A stretch of 64,000 bases of DNA. Source: Stenopsyche tienmushanensis. Lineage: Eukaryota > Arthropoda > Insecta > Trichoptera > Stenopsychidae. Below, piece by piece: positions 49,210 to 61,662 of the stretch. A program made the position numbers and the translations under genes. The notes under the pieces were generated by a model that saw only the letters and a list, made by a program, of their open reading frames with translations, was not told the DNA's origin and did not search any database. The DNA is taken from assembly GCA_008973525.1 (NCBI GenBank), contig WACJ01000406.1, positions 744,001-808,000 on the forward strand, given 5' to 3'. Numbering within the stretch: position 1 is the first letter of the stretch; each line of letters opens with the position of its first letter.

Positions 49210-50300
49210 CTAATTCTCATGCATACTATATCGATCGCTTTCGTGTCCTACATTAGGACAAAATAATTATTGTATTAACTGATGTAATCTAATAACGAGA
49301 ATTGTTCGATTTTGATTCTTCATAACCGGTTGTTGTTGAGGCTGCAACGGCAGAACGAAGGCCGCCGTCCTGCTTTTTTACTTAGGCGAATTGATTTTAT
49401 TTGCATTGTACCGACATATTTGACAAATTCGAATCATTAAATTTTTATTTGCCATATTTACAGTAGTTTGATATATAGATAGATTTTTTTTTGAATTATC
49501 AAGGCTCCCATAAACCCATATGCTGAATATCGTTTATGTCCGTGTTTCGAATCCCTCAGGCCAATCTTCATGCATGATACCTCCGCGCTTTAAGGTTTCT
49601 CTTTGAATTCGCATTTCAATAGATGTAATTTTATGCATGCATATGTTAACATCAGTTTGACAGTCAAATATATCAAAGATCATGACAATCGCAGCCTGCG
49701 GCGCCAAGCTGAGTTTATCGTCTGTGATTGGTCAATAGAATGCAAAATGCATATGTATATCCGCTTGCAGTACAATCCAGATCAACTTCTACCACATACA
49801 AGAGCTCTGTAGCTCCAATATATAGCTGTCAGATAGTGCAGGAACTAAATAACACGAGTTTGAATTATGACGGTCAATATGTTCAACGGTTCAATAGAAA
49901 ACTAAAACCATGATAAAAATGAAACAATTTTAAGCTTTTTCCTTACCAATAATTCAACCCCTAAAAAAAATCACTAAATAGTTTCATGAGGTTTTCGACA
50001 TCCAAAGTTCAAAAATATATTTTTGACATTACGTGTGAGGAAATGATTATTTCTCATATTGCATGTCTAGTCGCCTAATCTAATTGGATATATTGATGTG
50101 TTATGCATGATATAGTATCCACGTATGATGAAAGAATCTATAAAATTTTATGATGCTTTCGTTTTATGTTGTTGCGAAGTCACTTCAGGGATTTAATAAG
50201 ATATTTATGTCATTTCTATTTCAAATTTCATAAAAAAATCAAAGTATTCCTATGCTTAATATCATAGATTTTTTGTGTATTGTTGAATTTGTGAGTGAAA
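49210..50300. other. A+T-rich DNA without recognisable gene
   Basis: Nothing recognisable. Confidence 0.5.
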
Positions 50301-50304
50301 TTAA

Positions 50305-50412
50305 AGTACGGTGTACTCTCGATATATTTTCCAAGTTTACAATTGACTTTCGATTATCCGAGAGACTACCGGGGAGGACAAACACGGATAACTGGAAAAC
50401 GCGGATAATCCA
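50305..50412. mobile_element. Tigger-like terminal fragment
   Basis: Contains GGTGTACTCTCGATATATTT, CGATTATCCGAGAGACTACC and GCGGATAATCC, the phrases seen at the ends of Tigger-type elements (TACTCTCGATTATCCG). Only one end is visible. It may be the outer end of the pogo-type element whose transposase pieces flank the MITE at 50975-51386. Confidence 0.4.
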
Positions 50413-50521
50413 AATCATCAAATTTCTACTTGGTTTCGATTATAATATCATATTTACAATACAAATTTTTATTTAATAATTATAATACCTATTATTAATT
50501 AAGAAAAACGCTTATTATTAA

Positions 50522-50730
50522 CCTGTACGGTAGGATGATCATTATTAGTCGGTGAATTTGGGTTAACGATCTATACAATCGTGCAGTGTACGCAGGAAGC
50601 TCTCCGTCTCTGTCTCCCATGCACTATTACCGAACACCGTCTCTGTCTCTATCCAAGCTCAACGTACAGGAGTGCTCTTTTTGAATTACTGGAATTCGCT
50701 CGCAAATACGCGATTATCCTACCATACAGG
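50522..50730 (+). mobile_element. TTAA-bounded MITE (GA/CT-rich repeat, copy 4; piggyBac-like)
   Basis: A 209-bp copy of the GA/CT-rich repeat with clean ends. The left end is CCTGTACGGTAGGATGATC and the right end read inward is CCTGTATGGTAGGATAATC, two mismatches in 19. TTAA lies on both sides (50518-50521 and 50731-50734). TTAA duplication with ends starting CC is characteristic of piggyBac-type elements. The 9.2-kb copy also begins with TTAACCC. The interior (CGCAGGAAGCTCTCCGTCTC, AACGTACAGGAGTGCTC) matches the 48.0-kb copy. Confidence 0.65.
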
Positions 50731-50734
50731 TTAA

Positions 50735-51560
50735 TTTTAGTAATAAAGCTTTTGCCCCCTAATGTGACATCTTTGATTCAGCGTTATACGAATATCATCA
50801 ACGAAATGTCTTTATCGTCAAAATCTTCTGAAAAGTTTTGCCGAAGAAGATGAATTCCAGGAAAAAAATATGGATATTAGATGCTATATATAGAATAACA
50901 CAAAAGTAAAGGTTTTGACACTTTCTGATATGGAAAAATATTAAGGCATTTTGAAGAGAATGAAGCAAAGTATACAGTAGACCTGCGGTAATCCGACACA
51001 TTTTACAAAGCGTTGTCGAATTATAGAGTACTACCCCCAACCCCTTGTAGTTCGGATTTTTTTTTTTGGAAAGGAATACTTGTATTTATTATAGAATTAA
51101 CGTCATAAACACAATTGCCATAGTAGTTTTAAAAATTTAAAACCTATTAACTTCATCAAACGTATTTCATGACTTTGAAGCGTTTTAACTATCTCATGTT
51201 ACTTATAAAATATTTTCTGTTATCTCCTTGTAAAACAACTTTGCTCTCATGACCAATATGAATCACACGATTTGCATTTTTTTACATAGACTAAACTTTA
51301 TTGTACACGTGTGCTATACTTTATTGGGATGTCGGACTACAAGGGGCGCCGGATTAAACTGGAGCCGGATTACCGCGGGTTTACTGTATCTGAAATATAT
51401 GGATTATTGGACAATTTAAAATGTTTTGAAAACGTTGATAGGGAAAACATTGAAGAGTGGCTCTATCATGATTTAAATGATCCAGGTTTTAAGCGCATGG
51501 ATGATGATGCAAATATGGTTTAATTTGTTTCTCAAGAGGAATAAAATGAAAGTAAGACTA
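50735..51560 (+). pseudogene. pogo/Tigger-type transposase, degenerate, split by a MITE
   Basis: Left piece, about 50740-50970: the plus strand reads VIKLLPPNVTSLIQ, the signature just before the third catalytic acidic residue in pogo/Tigger (and CENP-B-like) transposases, usually 'LPPNxTxLIQPxDQG'. The PxDQG itself is lost. It is followed by a decayed LDAIYRIT segment. Right piece, 51389-51523: SEIYGLLDNLKCFENVDREN, then IEEWLYHDLNDPGF and KRMDDD, the acidic region before the C-terminus ('DVxxWLxxDxxDPGYxxLxDEEI'), with an in-frame stop at 51521-51523. The two pieces are collinear once the MITE at 50975-51386 is removed. Stops and frameshifts make it non-functional. Confidence 0.7.
50975..51386. 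mobile_element. pogo-like MITE, 412 bp, inside a pogo-type transposase remnant
   Basis: TA occurs on both sides (50973-50974 and 51387-51388). The left end is CAGTAGACCTGCGGTAATCC and the right end read inward is CAGTAAACCCGCGGTAATCC, two mismatches in 20. Subterminal blocks (CCGGCGCCCC, TGTAGTCCGACATC, GTGTGCTATACTTTATTG) are shared with the element at 58.1-59.1 kb. No coding capacity of its own; the frame crossing its right end belongs partly to the flanking transposase. Confidence 0.85.
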
Positions 51561-53600
51561 CAATTGAATCAACAGATTTGATTATCTGAGTTTTTCGCTG
51601 ATCTTTTGTCTCGTAAGGAGCTTAATCTGCTTTTATATAGTTGAAACATAGAGAGCATAGATAAGCACTCAGATACATTCATCCTTGCCAATTTAAAAGT
51701 CAAAGACTTTCAACAATTTGCCTGAAGCATGTTCTTTGGTGCTTCAAACACATGACGAGATGAAAAGAGGACATTCTGGAGAATTAGTTATGGTTGGTTA
51801 CGTAAAAGGAAAAATATTTGGGTTGGGTTGACCAAAATATAGGGAGAAATAGACAAATAACCGCACAAAAACCATACCCCGATCACCACCTCAATACGTT
51901 GAAATGTTATTTATTATGATGCAAAGAATTTTCGATTTATAAAAAAAACATTTTAATCGTCGTCAAAAATGTAAATTAATATATTTAGCGATCGTAATCA
52001 GTTTAAAGACAAAGATCGATTTGCAATCGGGACCCTCTTCCAAATTAAACCCCCTAAACATATATACCTATCGGATCATACATCACTGTCTGCTCGGCTG
52101 AAAATTGATAGCTTTTTAAAGCTTCATCTCAGACTTGCGTTCTTTCCATCTAATTTTGTTGATGGGAGGAAAATCACGACGCTGAAGCATCTTCTCGTAA
52201 AGCACAACAGTAAATTGAATCGCTCGACTGAAGAACTATTTGAATTCAATGCTTATTTCTTCTCACAATTGTTGATGATTCTGATGTAAATCCTGAGGTT
52301 GATTTATGAATTTGCGTGAATGCAACAAAGCAATAAATCTCTTTCGTGACAAGTGTTCCTAAAGGCTATCGAGTGTCGTTTGGGCTTGAATTGTCTATTA
52401 CAAATGTAAATGCTTTATATACAATATAAACCCGATCTATATGCAACTGTGAGAAATCAACCTCGAACCCGTTTACATTTTTTTCTTCAACAACACTTTT
52501 TATGGATGATTTTTTACAGTCGGTGGAAAATTCGCAATTCCCCATGGAGCTACGCACGACTTTATAACCTTTGAAAGTTATGGCTTTCGTATTCATTTTA
52601 GTCAATAAAATTTTATATTCTCACATTCGCGTTTGACAAACGATTTTATTATATCGTTATTTATACGCACAAACAAATAAAATCCGAAAGCTCATATGGG
52701 GGTTAATTTGTGCGTCTTTTCGTCCTAGCAGCCCACGGTCGTGTGAGATTAGCATAAATTGCAATAGCACATGTGACCGATCGACTCATTCATTATGATC
52801 GATCTGCTTGATACTGTCAAACGAGTAACCTTTAGGTGGAAGAATAATAATCCTATAAAGATTTAATCCAGTTCATTTCAGGGAACTGTCGTAAATCTTC
52901 GCCCTGCTCCAGTCGTATACGACGCGTACAAATATTTCAATCACTATCTTGGAATAATTTTAGACGCGTCAGATCGAACTGAGAAGTGGCGTCGTAAATA
53001 TACATCGTTGAATTAAATTTGACACACTGGTTGACGTCGAGACATAATGCTATTGATTTATGTTCGAATTTATCTGGATGTATTCATATTTTTTTTTGTT
53101 CCATCGATACATGGTTCTTGCATTATTTCAGAAAAATCATTTCTATTATTATCGATGGCCTTTGAGTGCCTCTTTTTATGAAAAGTTTATTGGTTTTATC
53201 GCAGCATAAGGTTAGCTACCTGTTAACCTTTCGACTGTCATATATGAGAGTTGCGTTGAGTTGTGCTTTCTCGTTTGATTATTAAAATTGACAACTTCTG
53301 CTACGTCAGCGAATAAGATTAATTTCGCGCATAAAGATATTAAACAGATACCAATGACAATATTTCAATAAAATAATAAAAAAACAAGGCCTTAAATCAT
53401 ATTTAAGGTCGTTTTTTGTTGCAATTTCTTAAAAAAAAATCCTTCAAACTTATTGAGTGATATGTTATTATAAAAACGTGTATTTTAGACTATAATCACC
53501 GCTTTCGTCCATGGATTTAAAGCGTATAAAATATGTGGAAAATTTTGTCATTTAACATTTTCATGGACACGTCTGCAATTACAGTCATTTTTTGTATATT
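51561..53600. other. A+T-rich DNA without recognisable gene
   Basis: The 79-codon minus frame at 52366-52605 has a protein-like mix but no familiar motif and is too short to weigh. Nothing else recognisable. Confidence 0.45.
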
Positions 53601-53604
53601 GCAT

Positions 53605-53870
53605 GGGACGCGTCTGCTGAGTCTGCTTCTGCTGAGACACGTACTAAAACTTGCAAAATTCCCGATTTCCAGACAAATTATTTATTTCCGTCACTGCAGA
53701 TGAATACTTATATACTATAATACTTTGATGTGATTCGTGATTGTATTACGGAGGAATACAAAAATTCTGAACCCCGTATCTATTATTTTTCATATCGAGA
53801 TTCCCATTATTAGCGTCGAAGTGTAGTAAATACATCACCGGTAGGGAAAGATTAATACAACAATTTTTAA
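53605..53870 (-). mobile_element. hAT-derived repeat, partial inverted copy
   Basis: The reverse complement matches the hAT-derived family from the CCCTACCGGTGATGTATTTA block to the sequence bordering position 1 (CTGCTGAGACACG, AAAATTCCCGATTTCC). It bridges the internal region of the short copies and the longer copy at the start of the window. Both ends are missing. Confidence 0.75.
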
Positions 53871-55552
53871 TCAATTCGATAATTGTAGTGTATTGTAGTG
53901 TACTAATGTTTACGAAAATTGGTGACAAACTGAACAATATAATAATGTTAAATAATGTTTTATTTACACTATTTAAAAAAATCCTAAAAATGCGCACGAA
54001 CTTTTGAACTGACCTGATATGTCAAATGCGCTGTATAATGTGAGCTTTTCTCGCACCGAATTCCAATGTCGCAAAAGCGACGACCCGATGCTAAATGGTT
54101 AATCATGTAATTTCGTAGGATTCGATCCAATGTTAAGTGCTTTTTTTTGGAAATCTTCGGTAGGAAGCTTTTACGTATAGATTACAGTAATTCGATATTT
54201 TGGGTGTGTATATGTAAATACGCTTTCAAAATTTGATGCTCGTTCGTTGAATATTATATTTAATTACATGTGTTATCCAAACTCAGATTTGGCAGATAGC
54301 AAAATATAATTTCCGGCCTTAATAGGTTATTGTAACGTATATTGAATGATCACTGTCAGGCGGGCCGAATTGATTTAGCTTTTTTAAAGCCTTCCCTATA
54401 TTCTCAGGCGGAAATTAAGCTGCGCCGTATATGCTTTTTTAATATTCATCCTATATGTTTACCACAAACATAAATGCCTTTTATTCGTTTTATATTATGA
54501 AACACGCCCATCAAAGATGATGGAACATTTTTACTGAAACGCAGCACGAATTTTAAATTCGCAAGGAGAGAGAAAAAAAACTGAAGATATCAGCATATTT
54601 TTTTTACATATGTTTGCTAAAAATTGGTGGGGACAACTGACCCTAACCGTTCCTCGAACTCCAACAATGCACCGACGAGGGGTTCAAAGTTAAGCGAACT
54701 TTTGCGCTATGCTAACTGTTAACCCTTTTCACTCGACGAGGCGTGCCCTCCGGGGCCGTAGGAAGTCCTCGCTTCTTTAGATCCCTTCGTACGGCGCTCA
54801 TAATGCTGCTGAATTTCATTACATTCCCTCGTGTCGCCTTTTTTCCGCATAATACATTTTACAAGTTGCGCGAAGTTGTAACAAATGTGCTGAGCGGATA
54901 TAAACCGCCGACTATATGATAAATGATAGCGTCAACCTAAAATTGTCCGTTTGTGGTTATAATATGAAGCCCCCGTATATCTCAGCCCCTTTGTCGCTTT
55001 TGTGCGTGAAGATTTTATTTTTCGACAAGTGAATCGTTGTTTACCTGTGATTTTCATTGAAATTCATCTCGAAAGCCCTCGTGACAAATACTCAAAGCTC
55101 TGACAAGAACCGAATAGAGATTATTCTTATTTTCAAACTTAGATCTTCAAAAAACAGCGTTTTCCGCCTTAATATAATTTGTAATCGAAAAAATCCAAAG
55201 GAACAAGGAGGTGGGATTTAAATTATTTTCTTTGTGAAATATACTTCTTATTAACACACCACTCAATAAGTTCGTAGGAATGTTTTGATATCCTTATTTT
55301 GGAATGCGTACGGATATTTTATTCATCGATTGCCCTGAGAAAAAAGAACCATCAATAGCGAATATTATATGATGTTATTGGTGCATTTGACGAAGTTGCG
55401 GAAAAACGAACCCAAGTGGAGAAGAAAAAATGCTATTTGATTAAGAATGAATCATAAGTCAATCACAAAAATGGCAATATTGCACGAATTGCACTCGATT
55501 CGATATTATTCAAATTTGGCTCCAATAAGAATTGATTGCCGAAATTGAAGCC

Positions 55553-55584
<32 letters not shown>

Positions 55585-55640
55585 TTTAGTTACTTCACTT
55601 TTGGTGGCTGTTATGGCCCTATAAGTAAACTCCAATCACC
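53871..55640. other. Region without recognisable gene; (TA)14 microsatellite
   Basis: No gene recognised. A pure (TA)14 run lies at 55553-55580. The stretch 54.65-54.90 kb is less A+T-rich but has no familiar motif. Confidence 0.5.
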
Positions 55641-55644
55641 AACA

Positions 55645-56035
55645 GTGCATATTAACCGTCTGTCCTGGACCTCCTCCCTTCAATTGCCCAGACATCGATT
55701 TAAAATCCAACATTTTTGTGTCGGCAACCGCGCCACATGACCTGTCCAATGGAGACGGCGAGTTCGGATGAAGCTGGTAATTGATGCTTCGCCATACATG
55801 TCCATGACCTCTCTGGCTGCGATGCCTGAGGTCTCGCCTCAGAGAGATCCGAAAATTTGAGTACGATGTCACTACATATTTGTAGATTTTTGCAAGGTTT
55901 ACAACAGCATCAACCGGGAAAAACCATGTTTGAGATGGGAATCCTGGATAAGCTGGTGAGGCAGTCAAACTGAACTTCTGTTGAACTGATGCAATCCAAA
56001 ATTGTTATTTCTCTCAAAATGTGCAAATTTATATA
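55645..56035. pseudogene. RTE-like LINE fragments, rearranged head to head
   Basis: Two pieces of non-LTR retrotransposon coding sequence in opposite directions. On the plus strand, about 55838-55990, frames read EIRKFEYDVTTY and then VDFCKVYNSINREK, after a frameshift MGILDKLV. This matches the reverse-transcriptase block carrying the first catalytic Asp ('HLFIDFKKAYDSIxREKLxxxxxxxGIPxKLI'), with Asp present as VDF. On the minus strand, about 55650-55780, LHWTGHVARLP followed by an R/G-rich segment resembles the C-terminal 'RWxGHVxRM' end of such polyproteins. Their orientation shows a rearranged insertion. All frames are broken. Confidence 0.65.
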
Positions 56036-56365
56036 TTTTGTTCAAAATAAATGTAATACTCTTTCCTTGCAATGACAAGTTAATTTAAATACACTTTATG
56101 AAAAAGTCTATAAGCAATATTTATCAACCATGAAGGATTTTATCCTGAACTATTTTGCGCCTTAAAGAAGACTGATATCTCAGTACTATGTTTCTAAAGT
56201 CTCAATATGAAATGAAGAATTGTATACACATCATAAAACTAAGTCCAAATGGAGAAGTTACGGATAATTCTGCTCGCGAAAAACACGCAGATGTGCTGTT
56301 TATTCTAGTTATCAAATTCGTTTCACACCAGCTCTCAAATAATGAACATTGTTGTTTTAAAACTA
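56036..56365. other. A+T-rich spacer
   Basis: Nothing recognisable. Confidence 0.5.
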
Positions 56366-56902
56366 GTTGAGTGCGAGCCACGGAATAGGGCACGTCCCTA
56401 GACAAAAAAATCCAGTGGTGTCAGGTCTGGAGACCGTGCGAGCCACGGAATAGGGCCACCAAAATAATTAATTTACATTACAGAGATGCCCACAATAAAA
56501 TATATTTTCTTAACCCTGACCCTGGCAAACTGGTAGCTCTTCAAGTTTAACAACTTATTGAATGATTTGTATGACATGCAGCATATCGTTGGAAAGGGTA
56601 TAAACTAGAGAATATTTTAAAACTAAATTAACTTCAAAACAGTTGTTAGTTTCTTTGTGTAAATAATTTAGAAGTAGACATTTCTCATTCGTTTGCACAT
56701 TTTATGTGATTTTGTAAGCTCAGAAATAGTTCTAAGTAAGTATTACTTACTAAGTATTTAAAGCAATTGCATAAGATAATTATTTATTTAGATATGGAAA
56801 TGTTGGGGAAAAAAATATATTTTGACTAACCTAACACTTAAGACATAGGCCCTACGTGTAAATCCTAGGAAAAGAGCCCCTAGTCCTCTAAAAACACCCT
56901 TT
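56366..56902 (+). mobile_element. Scrambled Tc1/mariner-type element, copy 3 (5' truncated)
   Basis: Begins inside the element at about 56366 with two 65-bp units (period measured from AGCCACGGAATAGGG at 56376 and 56441). They read as the third-aspartate region on the minus strand. The following 56464-56500 reads KIINLHYRDAHNK-like on the plus strand, the KELIY region, so the same internal inversion as in copies 2 and 4 is present. The 3' half (CTGGCAAACTGGTA, ACAGTTGTTAGTTTCTTTG, TTTCTCATTCGTTTGCACAT) is shared with the 61-kb copy. The right terminus near 56900 is eroded. Confidence 0.7.
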
Positions 56903-56904
56903 AT

Positions 56905-58060
56905 ATAAAAAAAATATTCTAATATTTTACCAATTTCATATTCGTTATTAGAATAATTGATTTTATGAATATTTGGGATCCCTAATTGTAAAGTATCAGT
57001 GGTTGTTAAAATATGTTGTTTTTGAGGCGTACAGTATTAATTTTGTATCGATATGCTCCTAAATTCAAAAAAATAATCATCGATAAATACAGTCGATCAT
57101 AAATCAATAAAGCTTTACATATTTTTATAGAATTTTAAATATATTGATCCTCCCACATGATTCGATTCGCATGTATTTAGTTATAACAAAATTAAGCCTT
57201 TCATGCTTACGTATTTGAGGTATTAAACTTTTGATAAGTTAATGAATACGAGGAGATATACTGTGAATTTACTCCGTTAAGCTCCCCACACACAAACGAG
57301 CTATAAATGTTCAGTTATGTCGTCATATATTATAGACATACAACTAGCTAAAATTGATATTAACCTATTAAGTGCCGTAAGCCCATCGATACTCTTCGAA
57401 TGGTACGCGCTTGGTAATTGGATACCATTTAATCTACTCGATTAAACAGCCATCATTGGCAATATTCAATAATTCAAATCGCTCTTACTACGCAGAATCG
57501 TTTATAAATGGTTCTGTCAACTTAATCGACTGTCATTTTTTTCAAACGAAACTTTCGCGGAAATTCGACGGAAAACATTTCGCGTCGATTCAACTTCGCG
57601 CCCATAGTATGAGGTCGGATGAAAAATGATTTTAAAAACGACCCACAAAAATGTATTTTTATTCCGCAGGCCATTTTATATTTGTCTCTTTTGAGGAGGA
57701 CGCGCGTTTGGCAAGTCGATCGTAAATGGCGCGTGAAATTTGTAAGGCAACTTCCGTCACTTATATTCAATTTGGAATATTTTTATTTCCGCTCGATAAT
57801 TGGAAAAAATGTTCGCCTGGAAAATTTTCCACGCCGTACAACCGACGGATGGCATGTTTGTTTTCATAGAACTTTGATATGCTCGAGCGTCCGGGGTTAC
57901 TTATTTTATTTGTATGCTCAAACACAACGTTCGTTCGTAATGTATAGGATGTTTCATGGCGGATGTAATGCGTGTCGATGTGTGTGTGTGAATATTTTCA
58001 TGAAAATCACTTGAAAATTGTAATTATCTAGTAGTCGAATCAATAATAAACCTGATGTGA
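56905..58060. other. Region without recognisable gene
   Basis: Overlapping frames up to 131 codons (plus, 57619-58014) are Phe/Tyr/Arg-rich with no familiar motif. I treat them as chance. Confidence 0.45.
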
Positions 58061-58065
58061 GGTCT

Positions 58066-59108
58066 ATGATATGCTCATATACGCGATAATCCGACCTCAG
58101 TATAATCCGGCGCCCCCTGTACTCCGACATCTCAATACAAGTATAGTACATACGTGCGATAAAGCTTCGTTAATGTAAAGGAAATGCAAAAGTGTGATTC
58201 TCGATTGCTGAGCCTTTTCTGGACAGTGACTGACTGGATTGGGGGATCATTTAGTATCGATCCCATTTCAGGTTCCGGGTTACCCCGGACTAGCCACACA
58301 GCGAGTGTCTCCCACTGATCTTTTGACCTCACGAGAAACGCTACGCACAGAGAGTCCAGGCGCCCACCCCTTTTGCTCCGTGGCCTCCAGAGGAGGCGAG
58401 GTTTCCGTAGGAAGAGCAGCTTCAGACTAAGTGCACCCGAAATTGTGGTTAAACTAAATTCAAGGGACACTATCACGAGTTCACTGCCACCACGAGTCCA
58501 ACTCAAGTTTGAAGGGGGCCGCAGCAGATGACGGACTGCAGGGGCTACCTCTTCCCCATGGTACTCGTATCGGTTCGGTCATTTGTAGTACCTAGCCTTG
58601 GAGACGAGTCGCCATTCGAACAGCCTAAAACCGTTCTCCCCTGTATGCCTAGGCTGTTGATGATAATGGTGAGCCTTTGACACAGTCTCCACCAACTACT
58701 GTAATCGGCTGTTCCACACACCCCTTTATGGGTACGCAGCACATGGTGACTTGCGTACCCAACTCATGTTAGCTAGGCTACCACAGCTGCGTTTGATGAG
58801 CAAACCGACGAGGCTACTTACGCGCACCTCTACTCCACATCATTACCACAGGGGTTCAAACGTTGCCCACGGGCGTATGGTTGGCTCCCCCCCCCCCCCC
58901 CTTGGGGTTTTATGGTTTCACTCGACTAGGAAAGAATATTTAAAATCGTCATGGAATACATTATGAAACCTTGTGTTGTCTATGTATATCTAACCATTTT
59001 CATATTTTTCGGATTACAAAGAGTCGGGGGCAGTACACTATAATCCGACAAATTGGACAATCCGACAACGCCATGCAAAACGTTTGTCGGATTACAGCGA
59101 TTCGACTG
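58066..59108. mobile_element. pogo-like element, relative of the 51.0-kb MITE, with a large insert
   Basis: The left flank (58076-58150: CGATAATCCGACCTCAGTAT, CCGGCGCCCCCTGTACTCC) matches the right end of the MITE at 50975-51386 in reverse. The right flank (about 58985-59108, ending TCGACTG|TA) matches its left end, with GTCGGATTACAGCGATTCGA. The element is therefore inverted relative to the MITE. Homology is interrupted between about 58213 and 58930 by a G+C-rich insert. The right terminus is followed by TA (59109-59110); the left terminus is eroded. Confidence 0.7.
58213..58935. other. G+C-rich insert of unknown class inside the pogo-like element
   Basis: About 0.7 kb with composition sharply unlike its surroundings, placed inside a pogo-like element. 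It contains a run of 15 C at 58887-58901 and many short frames on both strands, none resembling a known protein. It may be a retroelement UTR or a non-autonomous retroposon. No terminal repeats, poly-A tail or target duplication could be fixed, and no second copy is in the window. Confidence 0.5.
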
Positions 59109-59110
59109 TA

Positions 59111-61025
59111 TTGCAATTGCAAAGAAGGTAAAGGACAATAAATTAGTTAAATATGACGGAATTCCATGTTTATAATTATAACAGGGTAAAAAGTGCCTGC
59201 GAATACATTGTCAATGTGCCATGACGTTTGCGCTATACATAACACCCTAAAGAGATGCTAGCTTTTTTATGGTCACTCGCTGCTCCAAATTAATAACATT
59301 TCAAAACAGAAGATTTATAACTGTAAACAAATGCACCGTCGGAAATAAACTGATCGACAGTTATCGATGATTGGGTGGAGCCTATGTTTTTTTAAAAGGA
59401 CGTCAATCACAAGGCAAATTCAAACAAAAATTGCGAATGACCAAATAATCGTTTTGAAGAACATTTAAAAAACACGTACATTACTTTGTATTGAATGAAT
59501 TTTTTTAATCCTTTTCTATGTCTGGCATTTCAATTTGTATGGGTCGGTTCTTTTAGTTACCCTTTTGCAGATCTTCTTTAAATTAAATGATAGCCCTCTT
59601 ATGCGGTTTGCTGGACGATTTGACCTTTTTTTTAGTGACCCTCATTCGTCCGAGAATTTACTGTATAATATTTTTGCTCTTACGTTTTTGTTAAATCTAA
59701 AATTTCACCTTATATTTCACGCACAATTTAGATGAGTAGATTTCGATTTACGGACCTGATGTTATTCGTTTTCACTCACTGATTTATATAAAGCTTCTTA
59801 TAATCTGTGCAGTCAATATTTGTATGAAATCATTAGTCGCATGATTTTATTTAGATATTGTCATTATACAAAAGTACAAATTTTCGTTGTTTCTTCTGTT
59901 GTTATTTGCAATTTTATATTTAAATATTAAACAGTAACTTGATGCTATTATTAATGATTACATATTTCATTCAATGTTGAAGCAACATATCCGAGATTAC
60001 AAGGACAAGATTGGGGATTAAATGGACAAATTATGAATAGCGACATTCTTTTATTACAACCCTCATATATTCATACCTCCTGTTGGGGTGACCATTTCCC
60101 CCCATCAAATACATCAAATTGAGACATAACGTTTCACCGATAAACAAGCACTCGAGATCGAAATTTATGATAGTGAATATCTCACATTCATACAACACAC
60201 GAAGGTTAAATAAACTGAATAAATCGTGATTTATTGCCGACAATAATTGCCGAAAATGCAAATACGAATGAATAAAGCCGCTTAAAAATAAATGAAAACG
60301 TACGCCCTTTAAGTACAAGTTTAAAGTTACACAGTCGGTGAATTTCGATGTAGCCCGGCCCGGCCGAAATATGACGGGCGGTGCATTTTGAATGCAATTC
60401 AAGGAATAAATGCAGTACCGGAGACGCCTCGCTGTGCTGTTTTAATGCGATCCCGGTTATAATAATCCACCGGGGATGATTTAGGCTGCGCAAACATGTC
60501 TCGGCCCCGAAATTACGGCCTCATATTCGCATTAAAAATCACTTTAACATTCAAACAAAAAGGACCTCGGCTCCCCCCGGACTCATCTTATAAATAATGC
60601 CCGGCCATTTTTTACCGGCGACAATCGCAATAAATTCTATTATATACAATATTACAAAGTTATTTGACGGCAGCGTTGCATAAAATAATTTTACAAGACG
60701 CACACCTCATGATGCAGGCGTTCGGAATGAGCCTGCGGAGATCGGATCAAACGTGAGCGAGATTATAACACCAATCATATTTAAATACGTGTTTTGTGCC
60801 AACCCTGTTGCTAATACCGCTACTGCTCGTTTTTAAGATTCAAAGTAAAATAAAAATTCATCGGAAAAAGTGCTTGGTGATTGCTGAAAAATCGAGTGTG
60901 TGTCATTGTGCATAAGAAAATGAAATAGAATTCATCGTAACTAAACATGCATTACTTTAGTTCAAAGAATCAATATTAGATTAGCTGATCGCTGTAAACG
61001 ATGACTTGGTAATTTCAATTATATG
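59111..61025. other. Region without recognisable gene
   Basis: No repeat of the window recurs here. 60.2-60.8 kb is less A+T-rich (CGGCCCGGCCG at 60356) and lacks recognisable repeats; it could hold host regulatory DNA, but this is a guess. Confidence 0.45.
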
Positions 61026-61662
61026 CAGGGATCTTTTGCTACGTTTCACAGAAATCCAGTGGTGTCAGGTCTGTAGACCGTGCAAGCTACGGAATAGGGC
61101 CGTCCAAAAGAATTAATTTACACGACAAAGGTACTCATGAAAAAAATCCTAATTAAAGGAATAAGAGCCGCCTTTGCAAAAAATAAAGAAGAAATGCTAC
61201 TTCAGACAATTACAATTGAAATAAGGAAAAGGTGGCATGCGTGCATATGAAGTAGAGATGGCCAATTGGAACAAATTTGGTAAATAAATTTAATAAAAAC
61301 ATCATGAGAATAAAAAGTATTTTCTAATCCTGGCAAACTGGTACAAATTTCAAGTTTAATGACTTATTGAATGAATTTAATGTCATGTAACACATCGTTG
61401 GAAAGGGTATAATCTAGAGTCCAAAACAGTTGTTAGTTTATTGTTTAAAGAATTTAGAAGTTGACATTTCTCATTCGTTTGCATATTTTATTTGACTTTG
61501 GAAGCTCAAAAGTAATATTATTTAAACTAATCGCATAAAATTACCATTTATTTAGGTAAAAAATACATTGCAAAATACAAAAAAAACCTTTATTACGAGT
61601 ACATATTAAATGACGATTTAAAGGCGAAATTTTAGGTTTTTTTTTTCAAAATGTATTAGTTA

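Noticed and set aside
57619..58014. 131-codon plus frame.
   Set aside because: Phe/Tyr/Arg-rich composition with no domain. It overlaps equally open minus frames and lacks splice or promoter context.
58239..58966. Several short frames in the G+C-rich insert (63-124 codons on both strands).
   Set aside because: They are open in several phases at once because stop codons are rare in G+C-rich DNA. None has a familiar motif.
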